DNA of 36,219 bases from Fimimonas sp963619835 (GCA_963619835.1 CAVEYD010000012.1:1-36219); one strand, 5' to 3'; positions 16,076 through 24,057 are shown, counted from the first letter of the stretch. The notes: generated by a model from the sequence alone, not told the origin. Made by a program: numbers and translations.

Positions 16076-17494
16076 ATGAGAAAAACTAAAATAATCTGTA
16101 CACTCGGACCTGCCAGTTGCACTTATGACCAAATTAAGAAAATGGCTCTTGCCGGAATGAACGTTGCACGTATCAACATGAGCCACGGTCTTTACGAAGA
16201 ACATCAGGCAAAAATTGACAACGTTCGTCGCGTTAGAAGAAGCTTGGGCGTTTCGTTGCCTATTATGATTGACACGAAAGGTCCTGAAATCCGCATCGGC
16301 ACGTTTGAAAACGGTTCGATTGACGTTGTTGAAGGAATGCCGTTTGACTTTGTAAACGAAAATATTGTGGGCGATCAAACAAGAGTTTCGATTACTTACA
16401 AAGAACTTTACAAGGACATTACAGAAGGTTGCACCATTTTGCTGAACGACGGATTGCTTATCTTTAAGGTAACCTCCATTGAAGAAGGAATAATCCATAC
16501 CGAAGCACAAAACGCAGGACCGCTTTCCGACAGAAAAGGTTTGTTTGTACCAAACGTTAAACTTAACATGCCGTTTTTGTCCGAACAAGACAAGCGCGAC
16601 TTGGACTTTGGTATTAAAAACGGCGCCGAACTTTACGCGGCAAGTTTTGTTCAAGACGGACAAAGCGTGCGTGATATCCGCAACTACCTTGAAAGTCACG
16701 GCGCAAAAGATGCTTGCATCGTTTCTAAAATTGAAAGTCAAAGCGGAATTGATAACATTGACGAAATAATTAACGAATCCGACGGAATTATGGTTGCTCG
16801 TGGTGATTTGGGCGTGGAAACACCTTACGAAAAACTTCCGGCAATACAAAAAATGCTTATTACAAGAAGCCGTATGCGTGGAAAGTTTGTAATTACCGCT
16901 ACCGAAATGCTTGAAAGCATGGTTACAAAACTCCGTCCGACTCGTGCGGAAATTGTTGACGTTGCAAATGCCGTTTACGACGGATCGAGCTGTGTTATGC
17001 TTTCGGCTGAAAGTGCCGTCGGCATTAACCCTCCTAACACCATTGCTACAATGGCTCGCATCGCCGAAGAAGCAGAACGCAACATTGATTACAAAACTAT
17101 GTATCAATCGTCTCCGTTTACTTTGATGAACAACACCGACGCTATTTCTCACGCAACGGTTAACACCGCTTTTGACATTGAGGCAAAAGCCATTGTTGTT
17201 TACACAATGAGCGGTAGCTCGGCAAGAATGGTTTCGCGTTTCCGTCCGTCCGCACCTATTGTTGCAATGACAAGTAGCGACAGAGTTTACCATCAACTTA
17301 GTCCGAGTTGGGGCGTTATCCCTTGCATAACTCAAGTGTTTGACAACACTGACGACATGTTTATTCATGCGGAAGAAACAGTAAAAGCAATGGGACTTGC
17401 TAAACCGGGGGACAACATTGTTATTACTGCAGGCGTTCCGCTTGGAAAGAAAATTGGAACAAACCTTATTAAAGTTGCAAAAGTTGAAGAGTAA
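16076..17494 (+). CDS. pyk: Pyruvate kinase
   Basis: This enzyme converts phosphoenolpyruvate and ADP to pyruvate and ATP, the last step of glycolysis, in the cytosol. The 472 residues include CTLGPAS at the N terminus, NMSHG, DTKGPEIR, the active-site region SKIESQSGIDNIDEI, MVARGDLGVE and ATEMLESM...PTRAE. The last motif carries Glu where many homologs have Gln, a variant I believe is common in Clostridia. The length fits the short form without the extra C-terminal PEP-utilizer-like domain of Bacillus enzymes. The ATG has GGAGG 4 nt upstream. It is a single-gene unit with a clear terminator. Confidence 0.97.
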   Translation: MRKTKIICTLGPASCTYDQIKKMALAGMNVARINMSHGLYEEHQAKIDNVRRVRRSLGVSLPIMIDTKGPEIRIGTFENGSIDVVEGMPFDFVNENIVGDQTRVSITYKELYKDITEGCTILLNDGLLIFKVTSIEEGIIHTEAQNAGPLSDRKGLFVPNVKLNMPFLSEQDKRDLDFGIKNGAELYAASFVQDGQSVRDIRNYLESHGAKDACIVSKIESQSGIDNIDEIINESDGIMVARGDLGVETPYEKLPAIQKMLITRSRMRGKFVITATEMLESMVTKLRPTRAEIVDVANAVYDGSSCVMLSAESAVGINPPNTIATMARIAEEAERNIDYKTMYQSSPFTLMNNTDAISHATVNTAFDIEAKAIVVYTMSGSSARMVSRFRPSAPIVAMTSSDRVYHQLSPSWGVIPCITQVFDNTDDMFIHAEETVKAMGLAKPGDNIVITAGVPLGKKIGTNLIKVAKVEE

Positions 17495-17534
17495 AAAAAT
17501 TCTCTTTGCATAAAAATTGAGTAAACAAAAAAAC

Positions 17535-17563
17535 AAGAGTAGTCGTTGACTGCTCTTTTTTTT
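17535..17563 (+). terminator. Terminator after pyruvate kinase
   Basis: A 10-bp stem (17535-17544 with 17548-17557, arms AAGAGTAGTC and GACTGCTCTT, one G-U pair) has a 3-nt loop and is followed by a T run to 17563. Confidence 0.88.
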
Positions 17564-17587
17564 GTTGGGTTAAGTAAAATCTTGTTG

Positions 17588-17616
17588 TTGTGTTTTTTGT
17601 TTGGGTGTGGTAAAAT
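17588..17616 (+). promoter_or_regulatory. Candidate promoter of recF
   Basis: TTGTGT (17588-17593) is followed 17 nt later by TAAAAT (17611-17616), with a TGG extended -10. It sits between the pyk terminator and recF, so recF appears to be transcribed on its own. Confidence 0.5.
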
Positions 17617-17637
17617 AATAAATAAGCAATACAACGG

Positions 17638-17678
17638 CCGCTTTGATTTTTGTTTTAGACAAAAAATAATTAAAGCGG
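17638..17678 (+). promoter_or_regulatory. Leader hairpin covering the recF ribosome binding site
   Basis: CCGCTTT (17638-17644) pairs with AAAGCGG (17672-17678), and inside it TTTTTGT (17647-17653) pairs with ACAAAAA (17659-17665). The 3' arm runs into GGGA at 17677-17680, the only Shine-Dalgarno-like sequence for recF (ATG at 17689). Folding could hide the binding site, suggesting translational control; this is inference. Confidence 0.5.
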
Positions 17679-17688
17679 GAAAAATTAT

Positions 17689-18801
17689 ATGAAAGTCAAC
17701 AAAATACAAGTTTCTAACTACCGCAACTTAATACAACAAAAAATAACACTTTGTAACGGGTTGAACGTTTTTGTGGGGGCAAACGCTCAAGGAAAAACCA
17801 ACTTGCTGGAAAGTGTTTACTTGTGTTGCATCGGGAAAAGTCCGCGAACGGATAAAGATAAAGATCTTGTGTGCTGGGGAAAAGAAAACGCGTTTGTTAA
17901 ACTGTTGTACGATTGTAGATACGGCGAAGGTGAGATTGCAATAAAAGTAAACGCAAAAGCAAAAAAACAAGTGTGGGTAAACACTGTGCCGATTACTAAA
18001 CTTGGTGATTTGATGGGCTACATAAATTGCGTGTACTTTTCGCCAAATGAAATTAGAATAATTTCGTCTTCCCCTGCCGAACGAAGAAGATTTTTGGACA
18101 TCGATTTGTGCCAAACGGACAGCAATTACTACTACAGTTTGTCGAGACTAAACAAGGCATTGGCGCAACGCAACAACTTGCTAAAAACGTCGCAAACGTT
18201 GGACGACGCTAAAAATACGGTGTTTGTTTGGGACAAGCAAATTGCCGAAGAAGGCGCAAAAGTTATTTTGAAAAGACGTGAGTTTTGCGAAAAAATAAAA
18301 GACTACGCTCGTAGATGCCACGAAAAGTTGACCGACGGAAAAGAATCGTTGGAACTAAACTACGTAACACAAATAGAAGGAACAACCGTTGAAACATTGC
18401 AAGAAAATTATCTTGCACTGCTTAGCCAAAACATAGAAAAAGACTTTTTGCTTAGACACACTACTGTGGGATGTCAAAGAGACGACATTTCGCTGAAAAT
18501 AGGCGGTGTGGACGTGAGAAACTTTGGCAGTCAGGGGCAACAACGCACTACCGCTCTTGCACTTAAACTTGGGGAATTGATGATAATGAAAGATATCACC
18601 GGTGAATATCCCATTTTGCTCTTGGACGATGTGCTGTCCGAATTGGATGTTGACCGTCAACGTCGCTTGCTTACTTTTGACAGTCGCTTGCAAATTTTGC
18701 TTACTACGGCAACCGATTTGCCAAATGAGATAGTTGGAATTCCTTACGTAAAGTACGAAATAAACGGCGGTTTAGTGAAAGCAATTACAACAAACAAGTA
18801 A
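17689..18801 (+). CDS. recF: DNA replication and repair protein RecF
   Basis: RecF is an SMC-like ATPase that helps load RecA at single-strand gaps with RecO and RecR. The 370 residues are the usual length. Walker A is GANAQGKT (30-37), the conserved N-terminal start is IQVSNYRN, the middle has SSSPAERRRFLDID, the signature region is NFGSQGQQRTTALALK and Walker B is ILLLDDVLSELD. It lacks the zinc hook or long coiled coil of SbcC, which fits RecF. It is not beside dnaA, dnaN or gyrB but between pyk and an aminopeptidase, with its own promoter and terminator. Confidence 0.97.
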   Translation: MKVNKIQVSNYRNLIQQKITLCNGLNVFVGANAQGKTNLLESVYLCCIGKSPRTDKDKDLVCWGKENAFVKLLYDCRYGEGEIAIKVNAKAKKQVWVNTVPITKLGDLMGYINCVYFSPNEIRIISSSPAERRRFLDIDLCQTDSNYYYSLSRLNKALAQRNNLLKTSQTLDDAKNTVFVWDKQIAEEGAKVILKRREFCEKIKDYARRCHEKLTDGKESLELNYVTQIEGTTVETLQENYLALLSQNIEKDFLLRHTTVGCQRDDISLKIGGVDVRNFGSQGQQRTTALALKLGELMIMKDITGEYPILLLDDVLSELDVDRQRRLLTFDSRLQILLTTATDLPNEIVGIPYVKYEINGGLVKAITTNK

Positions 18802-18820
18802 TTTAAAAAGATATAAAAAC

Positions 18821-18855
18821 GGCTCGGTGCGGAAAACTGCATCGAGCCAATTTTT
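18821..18855 (+). terminator. Terminator after recF
   Basis: A 10-bp stem (GGCTCGGTGC 18821-18830 with GCATCGAGCC 18839-18848, one G-U pair) and an 8-nt loop are followed by AATTTTT, starting 19 nt past the recF stop. Confidence 0.85.
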
Positions 18856-19128
18856 ATAATTTGATTTTTTAAGTTGATGACTTGTGTTTGATATTTTTTG
18901 TTAGATGCCTTACATTTAATACCTTTTGCAAAACGATAATTTTGAGTCGGTATCTTTTGAAAGTGTTTTTTGTGCAAAAATCTTTTAGTTTTTATCAAAA
19001 AATTTTCTGCGTAAAACAAAAAACGTTACTTTAGTAAATTGTCAACTTGGAAAGTAAACTTTTCAACTTGCCGTTTTGCTTTTTGGGGTGTGCTTGTTGA
19101 GATTGTGTTTTGAGGTTTAACCGAAAAA
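18856..19128. other. Convergent spacer between recF and apeB without a recognised gene
   Basis: About 270 nt of AT-rich sequence lie between the recF terminator and the aminopeptidase stop codon. It holds an imperfect two-copy repeat near 19035-19080 (AAGTTGA followed by TTTACT on the minus strand) and a possible stem GTTACTTT/AAAGTAAAC in the same place. No open frame or clear promoter is seen. Confidence 0.4.
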
Positions 19129-20370
19129 TTACAATTCGATGGAAAAAGAATTGCCGTTTTCGGTAATTTTTGCCGACAAGAAGGCAAGTAAAGCATTTTG
19201 CATGCTTTGAACGTCGCTTACGGAACAAGTTTCGCAAGCGGAATGCATAGCAAGTTGTGCTAAACCTATGTCGCAAGCTTTGATGCCGAGACGACGTGCA
19301 GTGGCAAGTCCGAGAGTTGAACCGCAACGAACGTCACTGTTGTTGTAGTAGTCTTGGAAATTGACGTTTGCAAGCGTTAAAAGTCGTTTGAAAATTGCAG
19401 ATGTGACACCGTCGGTGCTGTAGTTTACGTGATGCTTAAGTACAACGCCCTTGCCCATATATGCACGAGAAACGGGATCGCTCTTTTCCGGATGGGCAGG
19501 ATGAACGGCATGTCCGTTGTCGACTGAAAGCACAAAACCGTTTTCACGTGCGAAAAGTCGTTCGTCTGCGGAAAGTCCTAATGAATCGCTTAAAGCGACA
19601 AGCACTTGCTCCAAAAAGTCCGGTGAACCTTGACGTGTTCCGCTACCGATTTCCTCGTTGTCTAAACATGCGACAACGGCAATATCTTTGGGGTTTGCCT
19701 TGATGATTGCCTGAACACTTGTAAATGCACTTGTTAAATTGTCAAGACGTGCCGAACACAAAAAGTCGTTGTTTGCTCCGGCTAAAAATGCTTGGGTTGC
19801 GGGGACAACGTACAAGTCCGCATCGATTACTCCGTTTGCAAGCGTTGAGTAGATATCTGTTTTTTCAAAACCTAAAAGCGGTAATGTGTCGTTTTGAGTT
19901 TTGACGGCAAAACCATCGTTTGCGGTTGGGTTGTGATGTATGCACAAACTTGGAATTACTACGTTGTAGTTTGATACTACGTTTTTAACTTCAACTCCGC
20001 TGTCCGTTTTGACAACTACTCTTCCGGCAATTTTTAACGGACGATCGAAAAAAGTGTACAACAATCCGCCACCGTATTTTTCGGTGTTGAGACGTGATAC
20101 TCCGCAAGACTCGATTGTTCCGTTGCTTTTTACTTTGAAAGACGGACTGTCGGTGTGACTTTCGCAAATGTTGAATATGTTGTTGTTGCCTATGCTAAAT
20201 GCAACAATGGAACTGCCGTTTCGTGTGACAAAATACTTTCCGCCACGCGATAGATTCCATTTTTGCCCCATGGTGAGTTGCGAAAATCCGTTTTGCGTTA
20301 GGATGTTTTGCAAGTTTTCCGTTGTGTGATATGCTGTGTAGCTTTCATTCAAAAATTGTTGTAATTCCAT
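19129..20370 (-). CDS. apeB: M18 family aminopeptidase
   Basis: This is a 413-residue zinc aminopeptidase of peptidase family M18 (aspartyl aminopeptidase/ApeB type) that removes N-terminal residues from peptides in the cytosol. Zinc and active-site motifs are visible: SHTDSP (His72, Asp74), ACLDNEEIGSGTRQGS with the catalytic Glu pair, DNGHAVHPAHPEK, and a C-terminal AMHSACE with the last His ligand. Length and motif order match the family. The ATG has AGGGGAAC upstream. A weak terminator separates it from the NrdG2 gene, so it is probably its own unit. The gene symbol is used by family similarity; substrate preference is not shown. Confidence 0.93.
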   Translation of the reverse strand: MELQQFLNESYTAYHTTENLQNILTQNGFSQLTMGQKWNLSRGGKYFVTRNGSSIVAFSIGNNNIFNICESHTDSPSFKVKSNGTIESCGVSRLNTEKYGGGLLYTFFDRPLKIAGRVVVKTDSGVEVKNVVSNYNVVIPSLCIHHNPTANDGFAVKTQNDTLPLLGFEKTDIYSTLANGVIDADLYVVPATQAFLAGANNDFLCSARLDNLTSAFTSVQAIIKANPKDIAVVACLDNEEIGSGTRQGSPDFLEQVLVALSDSLGLSADERLFARENGFVLSVDNGHAVHPAHPEKSDPVSRAYMGKGVVLKHHVNYSTDGVTSAIFKRLLTLANVNFQDYYNNSDVRCGSTLGLATARRLGIKACDIGLAQLAMHSACETCSVSDVQSMQNALLAFLSAKITENGNSFSIEL

Positions 20371-20384
20371 TTTTGTTCCCCTAC

Positions 20385-20500
20385 GTTTTGCTGTTTTTTT
20401 TGTTTTTAATGTTTTTGTGGTTTTGATTTTTTACGGTTTTTGATTTGTGTTTTTGATAATTTTGTGAATTTTTTTGGCTTGTGTTTTTAGTGATTGTGTG
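20385..20500. repeat. T-rich degenerate repeats upstream of apeB
   Basis: Reiterated GTTTTTGATTT / GTTTTTGATAATTTTGTG pieces fill the 172-nt spacer between apeB and nrdG2. The copies are too drifted to fix a period, but they look like the better-preserved arrays elsewhere in the window. Confidence 0.4.
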
Positions 20501-20502
20501 CC

Positions 20503-20521
20503 AAAAACTAACTTTTTAGTT
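20503..20521 (-). terminator. Weak terminator candidate after nrdG2
   Basis: On the minus strand, AACTAA-AAAG-TTAGTT (20521 to 20506) is followed by only TTT. The stem is short and A/T-rich, so it may be leaky. Confidence 0.4.
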
Positions 20522-20542
20522 GCTTTTGCATTGTTTGGGCAA

Positions 20543-21229
20543 CTACTTTATTCCGCGAAGTTGGGTGTTGGGTAAATACGGCAACAAAATGTCGCGGTAA
20601 TGCTCCATTGTTTGATCGTCGGCGCCGTAAGTTGTGTTGTCTAACAAGTCTCCGCTATCGACAAATTTTTGTAAAAACAGTTTGCTGTTAGACTTTAACC
20701 ATTTTCCCATTGACAAAATGCTTTCTTCGTTGTGAAAATTGCCTGTTACCGTTGTGCGAAATTCGTAAGGTACTGCGCCGGTTTTAAGAAACTCGACAGA
20801 TTGTTTGACGGCAGTTGTGTCAACTTGCTTGCCTACCGTTTCGCTGTAACGTTCGAGCGAATTTTTTACGTCCATGGCAACATAATCGACAAGTCCGTTT
20901 TGAACAAGATTTTTTAACTTGTCCGGGAAAAATCCGTTTGTGTCTAACTTTACCGAATAGCCGATATCTTTTACCTTTCGCAAAAAATCTGCTACGTCGT
21001 GAATTAGCGGTTCGCCACCGGTAAGACACATGCCCTCTAAAACATTTTTTCTTTTGTTGAGAAAAGCCAAAATTTCTTCTTCGGAAAAGTCTTGGCAATC
21101 TCTGTTTTGTACTAAAGTTGCGTTGTGACAAAACGGACATTGCAAGTTGCACCCGACGGTAAAGACCGTACAAGCAACTTTTTCCGGATAGTCTAAAAGC
21201 GTCAACTTCATAAGTCCGCCTATTTTCAT
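20543..21229 (-). CDS. nrdG2: NrdG2-type radical SAM activase of anaerobic ribonucleotide reductase
   Basis: This 228-residue radical SAM protein is of the kind that installs the glycyl radical in class III ribonucleotide reductase. The [4Fe-4S] motif is C27-x3-C31-x2-C34 within VGCNLQCPFCHN. The opening IGGLMKLTLLDYPEKVACTVFT is typical of the NrdG2 branch (TIGR02495-like), and MCLTGGEPLIH is the SAM-binding GGE motif. The NrdD reductase is not in this window, so the activase role is taken from family resemblance; other small radical SAM activases remain possible. It lies 58 nt downstream of psuG, with short tandem repeats in the gap. The first ATG (21229) gives the family's usual N terminus; a second Met is at residue 7. 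Confidence 0.82.
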   Translation of the reverse strand: MKIGGLMKLTLLDYPEKVACTVFTVGCNLQCPFCHNATLVQNRDCQDFSEEEILAFLNKRKNVLEGMCLTGGEPLIHDVADFLRKVKDIGYSVKLDTNGFFPDKLKNLVQNGLVDYVAMDVKNSLERYSETVGKQVDTTAVKQSVEFLKTGAVPYEFRTTVTGNFHNEESILSMGKWLKSNSKLFLQKFVDSGDLLDNTTYGADDQTMEHYRDILLPYLPNTQLRGIK

Positions 21230-21230
21230 T

Positions 21231-21291
21231 TTTTTGTACCTTTAATTTTTGTACCCTTAATTCTTTGTGTCTTTAATTTTTGTGACTTTAA
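21231..21291. repeat. Four 15-16-nt tandem repeats between nrdG2 and psuG
   Basis: Units TTTTTGTACCTTTAA (21231-21245), TTTTTGTACCCTTAA (21246-21260), a 16-nt variant (21261-21276) and TTTTTGTGACTTTAA (21277-21291). The last unit includes the psuG stop codon, and on the minus strand the first supplies the AAAGG-like ribosome binding site of nrdG2. Confidence 0.85.
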
Positions 21292-22205
21292 TTGATTTTT
21301 ACAAGCTCTTTGGCTATGTCGCTTGCGAGTTTGGCATTGTTGTAGACAAGCTGTATGTTAGCTTGCAAACTTTTGCCTTGAGTTAACTTTTGAATTTTGT
21401 CGAGTAAGTACGGCGTTGTTTGTTTGCCATGTATGCCAAGTTGTTCCGCTTGAGAAAGGGCATGACTAATGTTGGAATTTATGTAGTCACTGTCCAAAGC
21501 GTACTCGTCCGGAATAGGATTGACAACAAGCATACCGCCGTTTAGTCCGATGGCTTTTTGAGAATAAAATGCCGTTGCGATTTGCAAGGGGGTGTCTAAG
21601 CGATAATCAACTTTGTAACCGCTTTTTTGCGTGTAAAAAGCCGGCATATCGTCGGTTTTGTAACCGATGACGGCAACTCCGCGAGTTTCTAAACACTCTA
21701 ACGTTAAACCTATATCAAGTATGGACTTAGCTCCTGCGCAAACTACCATAACACTTGTGTTTTGTAGTTCGTCAAGATCGGCAGAAATGTCCATTGTTTT
21801 TTCGGAATTGCGATGCGCTCCGCCAATTCCGCCGGTTGCAAAAACGTCAATACCGGCAAGATGCGCTATGTACATGGTGGCGGCAACCGTTGTTGCACCA
21901 TCCTTCTTTTGAGCAATGATTATCGGCAAATCTCTACGTGATACTTTTGTGACTGCCGTACCTTTTTTGCCGAGCATGTCTATTTGTTCGGCATTGCATC
22001 CGACGGTCATCACTCCGCCAATAATTGCTATTGTTGCCGGAACACAGCCGTTGTCTCGAATTATTTTTTCGACATTTTGTGCCGTTTGTACGTTTTGCGG
22101 ATAAGGCATGCCATGAGAAATAATTGTGGACTCTAACGCAACTACCGGAATTTTGTTTGCAAGTGCATGTTGCACTTCTTGTGAAATGTTGAGAAATTTT
22201 GTCAT
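21288..22205 (-). CDS. psuG: Pseudouridine-5'-phosphate glycosidase
   Basis: PsuG cleaves (reversibly) pseudouridine 5'-phosphate to uracil and ribose 5-phosphate, a step in salvage of pseudouridine from RNA turnover. The 305 residues begin at ATG 22205, chosen over a GTG at 22211 because AAAAAGG precedes it. Family motifs are ALESTIISHGMPYP (with the conserved Glu25), TVGCNAEQ, FATGGIGGAHR, VCAGAKSILDIGLTLECLET, GYKTDDMPAFY and NGGMLVVNPIP. No PsuK kinase is next to it; instead an MFS transporter gene lies 18 nt upstream in the same direction, so import and cleavage may be linked. Confidence 0.94.
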   Translation of the reverse strand: MTKFLNISQEVQHALANKIPVVALESTIISHGMPYPQNVQTAQNVEKIIRDNGCVPATIAIIGGVMTVGCNAEQIDMLGKKGTAVTKVSRRDLPIIIAQKKDGATTVAATMYIAHLAGIDVFATGGIGGAHRNSEKTMDISADLDELQNTSVMVVCAGAKSILDIGLTLECLETRGVAVIGYKTDDMPAFYTQKSGYKVDYRLDTPLQIATAFYSQKAIGLNGGMLVVNPIPDEYALDSDYINSNISHALSQAEQLGIHGKQTTPYLLDKIQKLTQGKSLQANIQLVYNNAKLASDIAKELVKIN

Positions 22206-22223
22206 AAGCACCTTTTTAACAAA

Positions 22224-23420
22224 CTAATTTTGAGTAAGGCTTTGTTGAGATTTTTTGTACATGATGGAATTTAACCACTCCGACATGACGAAAAGCAAAA
22301 CAAGGAATACGCACAAAAATGCGGGATACATCCAATAGGACACTTCCGCACAAAGCCCAAACAGGGGTGGCATAAACGTTGTGCCGACATAGGCGGATGC
22401 CATTTGTAAACCGACTATCGCTTGAGAATTTTCTTTGCCGAAACGTTGCGGGGTAAGGTGAATTACTGCCGGATAGATAGGTCCGCATCCGGTGCCGAAA
22501 ACGACAAGTCCGATTAAGGCAAGAACGTTTGTGGAAAGTGGCAATGCAATTAAAACAACTCCGACTGCCATAACGATACAACCTGCACGAATAAGCAATT
22601 TGTCGCCTAATTTGTTGGAAAAACAACCGCTGATGAAACGTCCGAGAGTCATTCCCAAGTAAAACAGTGCCGCAAAGTTTGCCGCGGTTGTCGCATCGAC
22701 GTTGCGGAACAATGTTAAGTAACTGCTTGCCCAATACATTGCAACGGCTTCTGCCGAACAATCGGCAAAAAATAGCACAAGCGTTTGCCAAACACCGCAT
22801 ATAAGCAAGGGATGTATCTTTTTTGTGGGGGCAGTTTGCTCTAACGTTTCTAAAGTGTCGGCATGGGTTGTGTCAAATTTTTTCCATAGCGGTAGGCTAC
22901 AAAACAAAATTGCCGTAATGCCCATTTGAATAAAACCGACTGTGCGGTAACCCATGTGCCAACCAAGTCCGCCGGACAAGCATGCTCCCATAATGTACGG
23001 GCTTACGGATGCTCCGACTCCCCAAAAACAATGTAGCCAATTTAAGTGTTTGGACGAAAAGTTGATTGCGGCATAGTTGTTTAGTGCGGCATCGACTGCG
23101 CCTGCACCGAGTCCGTAAGGAATTGCACACAAGCAAAGTTGCCAAAATTTGTTGCAAAACGAAAAACCAAGAAGCGCTACTGCCGTAAGCAATACGCTTG
23201 TTGCAGTGACAAGTCCGGAATGAAATTTTTTGATTAAAAAATCTGCCGACAAGCATGAAATAATTGTGCAACCGGCAATAATCATTGAAATTACACCTTG
23301 CAACGAGACGGAAACACCGAGTTCGACATACATTGTTGGCCAACCCGAGCCGAGAAGGGAATCGGGAAGTCCAAGACTAATAAATGCAAGATATGTAATT
23401 GCAATCAGCAGAGAAAACAT
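22224..23420 (-). CDS. MFS transporter, possibly for a nucleoside
   Basis: This 398-residue integral membrane protein has about 12 hydrophobic segments and an MFS layout: an N-terminal half with LGSGWPTMY and GLGAGAVDAALNNY, a central loop (about 185-205, TLEQTAPTKK) and a C-terminal half with LFYLGMTLGRFISGCFSNKLGD. It resembles fucose-permease-like MFS proteins. It is the first gene of a unit with psuG, which suggests a nucleoside, pseudouridine or related sugar as substrate; this is inference from neighbourhood only. The ribosome binding site is weak, while the promoter is strong (see 23487-23515). Confidence 0.85.
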   Translation of the reverse strand: MFSLLIAITYLAFISLGLPDSLLGSGWPTMYVELGVSVSLQGVISMIIAGCTIISCLSADFLIKKFHSGLVTATSVLLTAVALLGFSFCNKFWQLCLCAIPYGLGAGAVDAALNNYAAINFSSKHLNWLHCFWGVGASVSPYIMGACLSGGLGWHMGYRTVGFIQMGITAILFCSLPLWKKFDTTHADTLETLEQTAPTKKIHPLLICGVWQTLVLFFADCSAEAVAMYWASSYLTLFRNVDATTAANFAALFYLGMTLGRFISGCFSNKLGDKLLIRAGCIVMAVGVVLIALPLSTNVLALIGLVVFGTGCGPIYPAVIHLTPQRFGKENSQAIVGLQMASAYVGTTFMPPLFGLCAEVSYWMYPAFLCVFLVLLFVMSEWLNSIMYKKSQQSLTQN

Positions 23421-23464
23421 TTTTACTAAACCAACTTTGTTATAAGCACACTGCTTGTACGTAT

Positions 23465-23483
23465 TTTATTCTTTTAGAATAAA
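23465..23483. promoter_or_regulatory. Palindrome at the start point of the MFS-psuG transcript
   Basis: TTTATTC (23465-23471) and GAATAAA (23477-23483) form a 7-bp inverted repeat around 5 nt. It falls at the predicted +1 region of the MFS-psuG promoter, a classic repressor position. Confidence 0.5.
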
Positions 23484-23486
23484 TGT

Positions 23487-23515
23487 ATTATTGCACGAAA
23501 CAAAAGTATTGTCAA
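23487..23515 (-). promoter_or_regulatory. Strong promoter of the MFS-psuG unit
   Basis: On the minus strand a perfect TTGACA (23510-23515) is followed after 17 nt by AATAAT (23487-23492), preceded by TGC as an extended -10. It is the most consensus-like of the minus-strand promoters found in the window and lies downstream of the small-RNA terminator. Confidence 0.75.
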
Positions 23516-23546
23516 TTATTAAGTGCAAATAGCAAAACGGCAAACA

Positions 23547-23674
23547 AAAAAACGCAACCGAAAGATTGCGTTTTTTTTGTAAATGAAGGATAGTGGCCGA
23601 CTAAAACAACTTTTTGTTTGATAGAAGTAAGTACAGCCCAGCCTTCAATGGTTTGATTGATAAATGTCAACCAT
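23547..23674 (-). ncRNA. Structured small RNA candidate with own promoter and terminator
   Basis: Read on the minus strand, a roughly 128-nt transcript would begin near 23674 and fold into several helices. P1 is ATGGTTGA/TCAAACCAT (23667-23674 with 23648-23656, one bulge). P2 is TGAAGG/CCTTCA (23642-23647 with 23584-23589). Inside P2, P3 is GGCTGTACT/AGTCGGCC (23630-23638 with 23595-23602, one bulge and one G-U). P4 at the tip is AAACAA/TTGTTT with loop AAAG (23614-23619 with 23604-23609). It ends in a terminator with an 11-bp stem (23566-23576 with 23547-23557) and a T run. I do not recognise it as 6S, SRP RNA, tmRNA or any riboswitch class I know. It could be a trans-acting RNA or a leader element of the MFS-psuG genes downstream. 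Confidence 0.6.
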
Positions 23675-23680
23675 GTTTTT

Positions 23681-23709
23681 AGTTTACCACGTTGCTAAAA
23701 ATTTTGCAA
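23681..23709 (-). promoter_or_regulatory. Promoter of the small-RNA candidate
   Basis: On the minus strand, TTGCAA (23704-23709) and TAAACT (23681-23686) are separated by 17 nt, placing the start near 23674, at the 5' side of helix P1. Confidence 0.5.
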
Positions 23710-23747
23710 CAAATTACACAAAAACAATGACTAAAAGACTTTAATTT

Positions 23748-24037
23748 TGTTGTTTAGGTTGCGATTTTTAAGTTTGTTGCGATTTTTAAGTTTTTACCGT
23801 AATTGTTGCATTTAATCGATAAAGAATTTTGCACTTAAACGATTGGAAAACTTTTGTATATTTTAAGTTAATTGTCGCATTAAATCGATAAGAAGCTTGT
23901 TGACTTAGCTAATAAAAAAAAATATTGCTTTAACCGATGAAAATTTTGTTGCATTTAGCTGAAAAAGTTTGTTGCATTTAAGTGATAAAAAGCTTATTGC
24001 ATTTAGCTGAAAAAAATTCATTTAAACGAAAAGTAGC
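23748..24037. repeat. Degenerate tandem repeats between the small RNA and the AGPS-like gene
   Basis: Units of 21-25 nt on the theme TTGTTGCATTTA followed by an A-rich tail. The clearest are 23946-23968, 23969-23993, 23994-24016 and 24017-24037 (23, 25, 23 and 21 nt). Earlier copies back to about 23748 are more drifted; two adjacent copies there share TTGCGATTTTTAAG. No gene is visible in the roughly 350 nt between 23710 and 24057. Confidence 0.75.
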
Positions 24038-24057
24038 TTGTTGTGTGTTTTAGTTGC

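Noticed and set aside
16034..17536. A 500-codon open frame antisense to pyruvate kinase
   Set aside because: It is the shadow of pyk. Its translation is rich in Asn, Cys, His and Phe with no domain, it has no ribosome binding site, and the sense strand is an unmistakable enzyme. Low stop density on the antisense strand explains the length.
23547..23674. The small RNA considered as 6S RNA, SRP RNA, tmRNA, T-box or a known riboswitch
   Set aside because: It is too short and differently folded for 6S or tmRNA, lacks the SRP GGAA-loop domain and the T-box TGGNACCGCG motif, and does not show the conserved cores of TPP, SAM, FMN, purine, preQ1, THF, ZTP or cyclic-dinucleotide riboswitches that I can recall. 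A covariance search is still needed.
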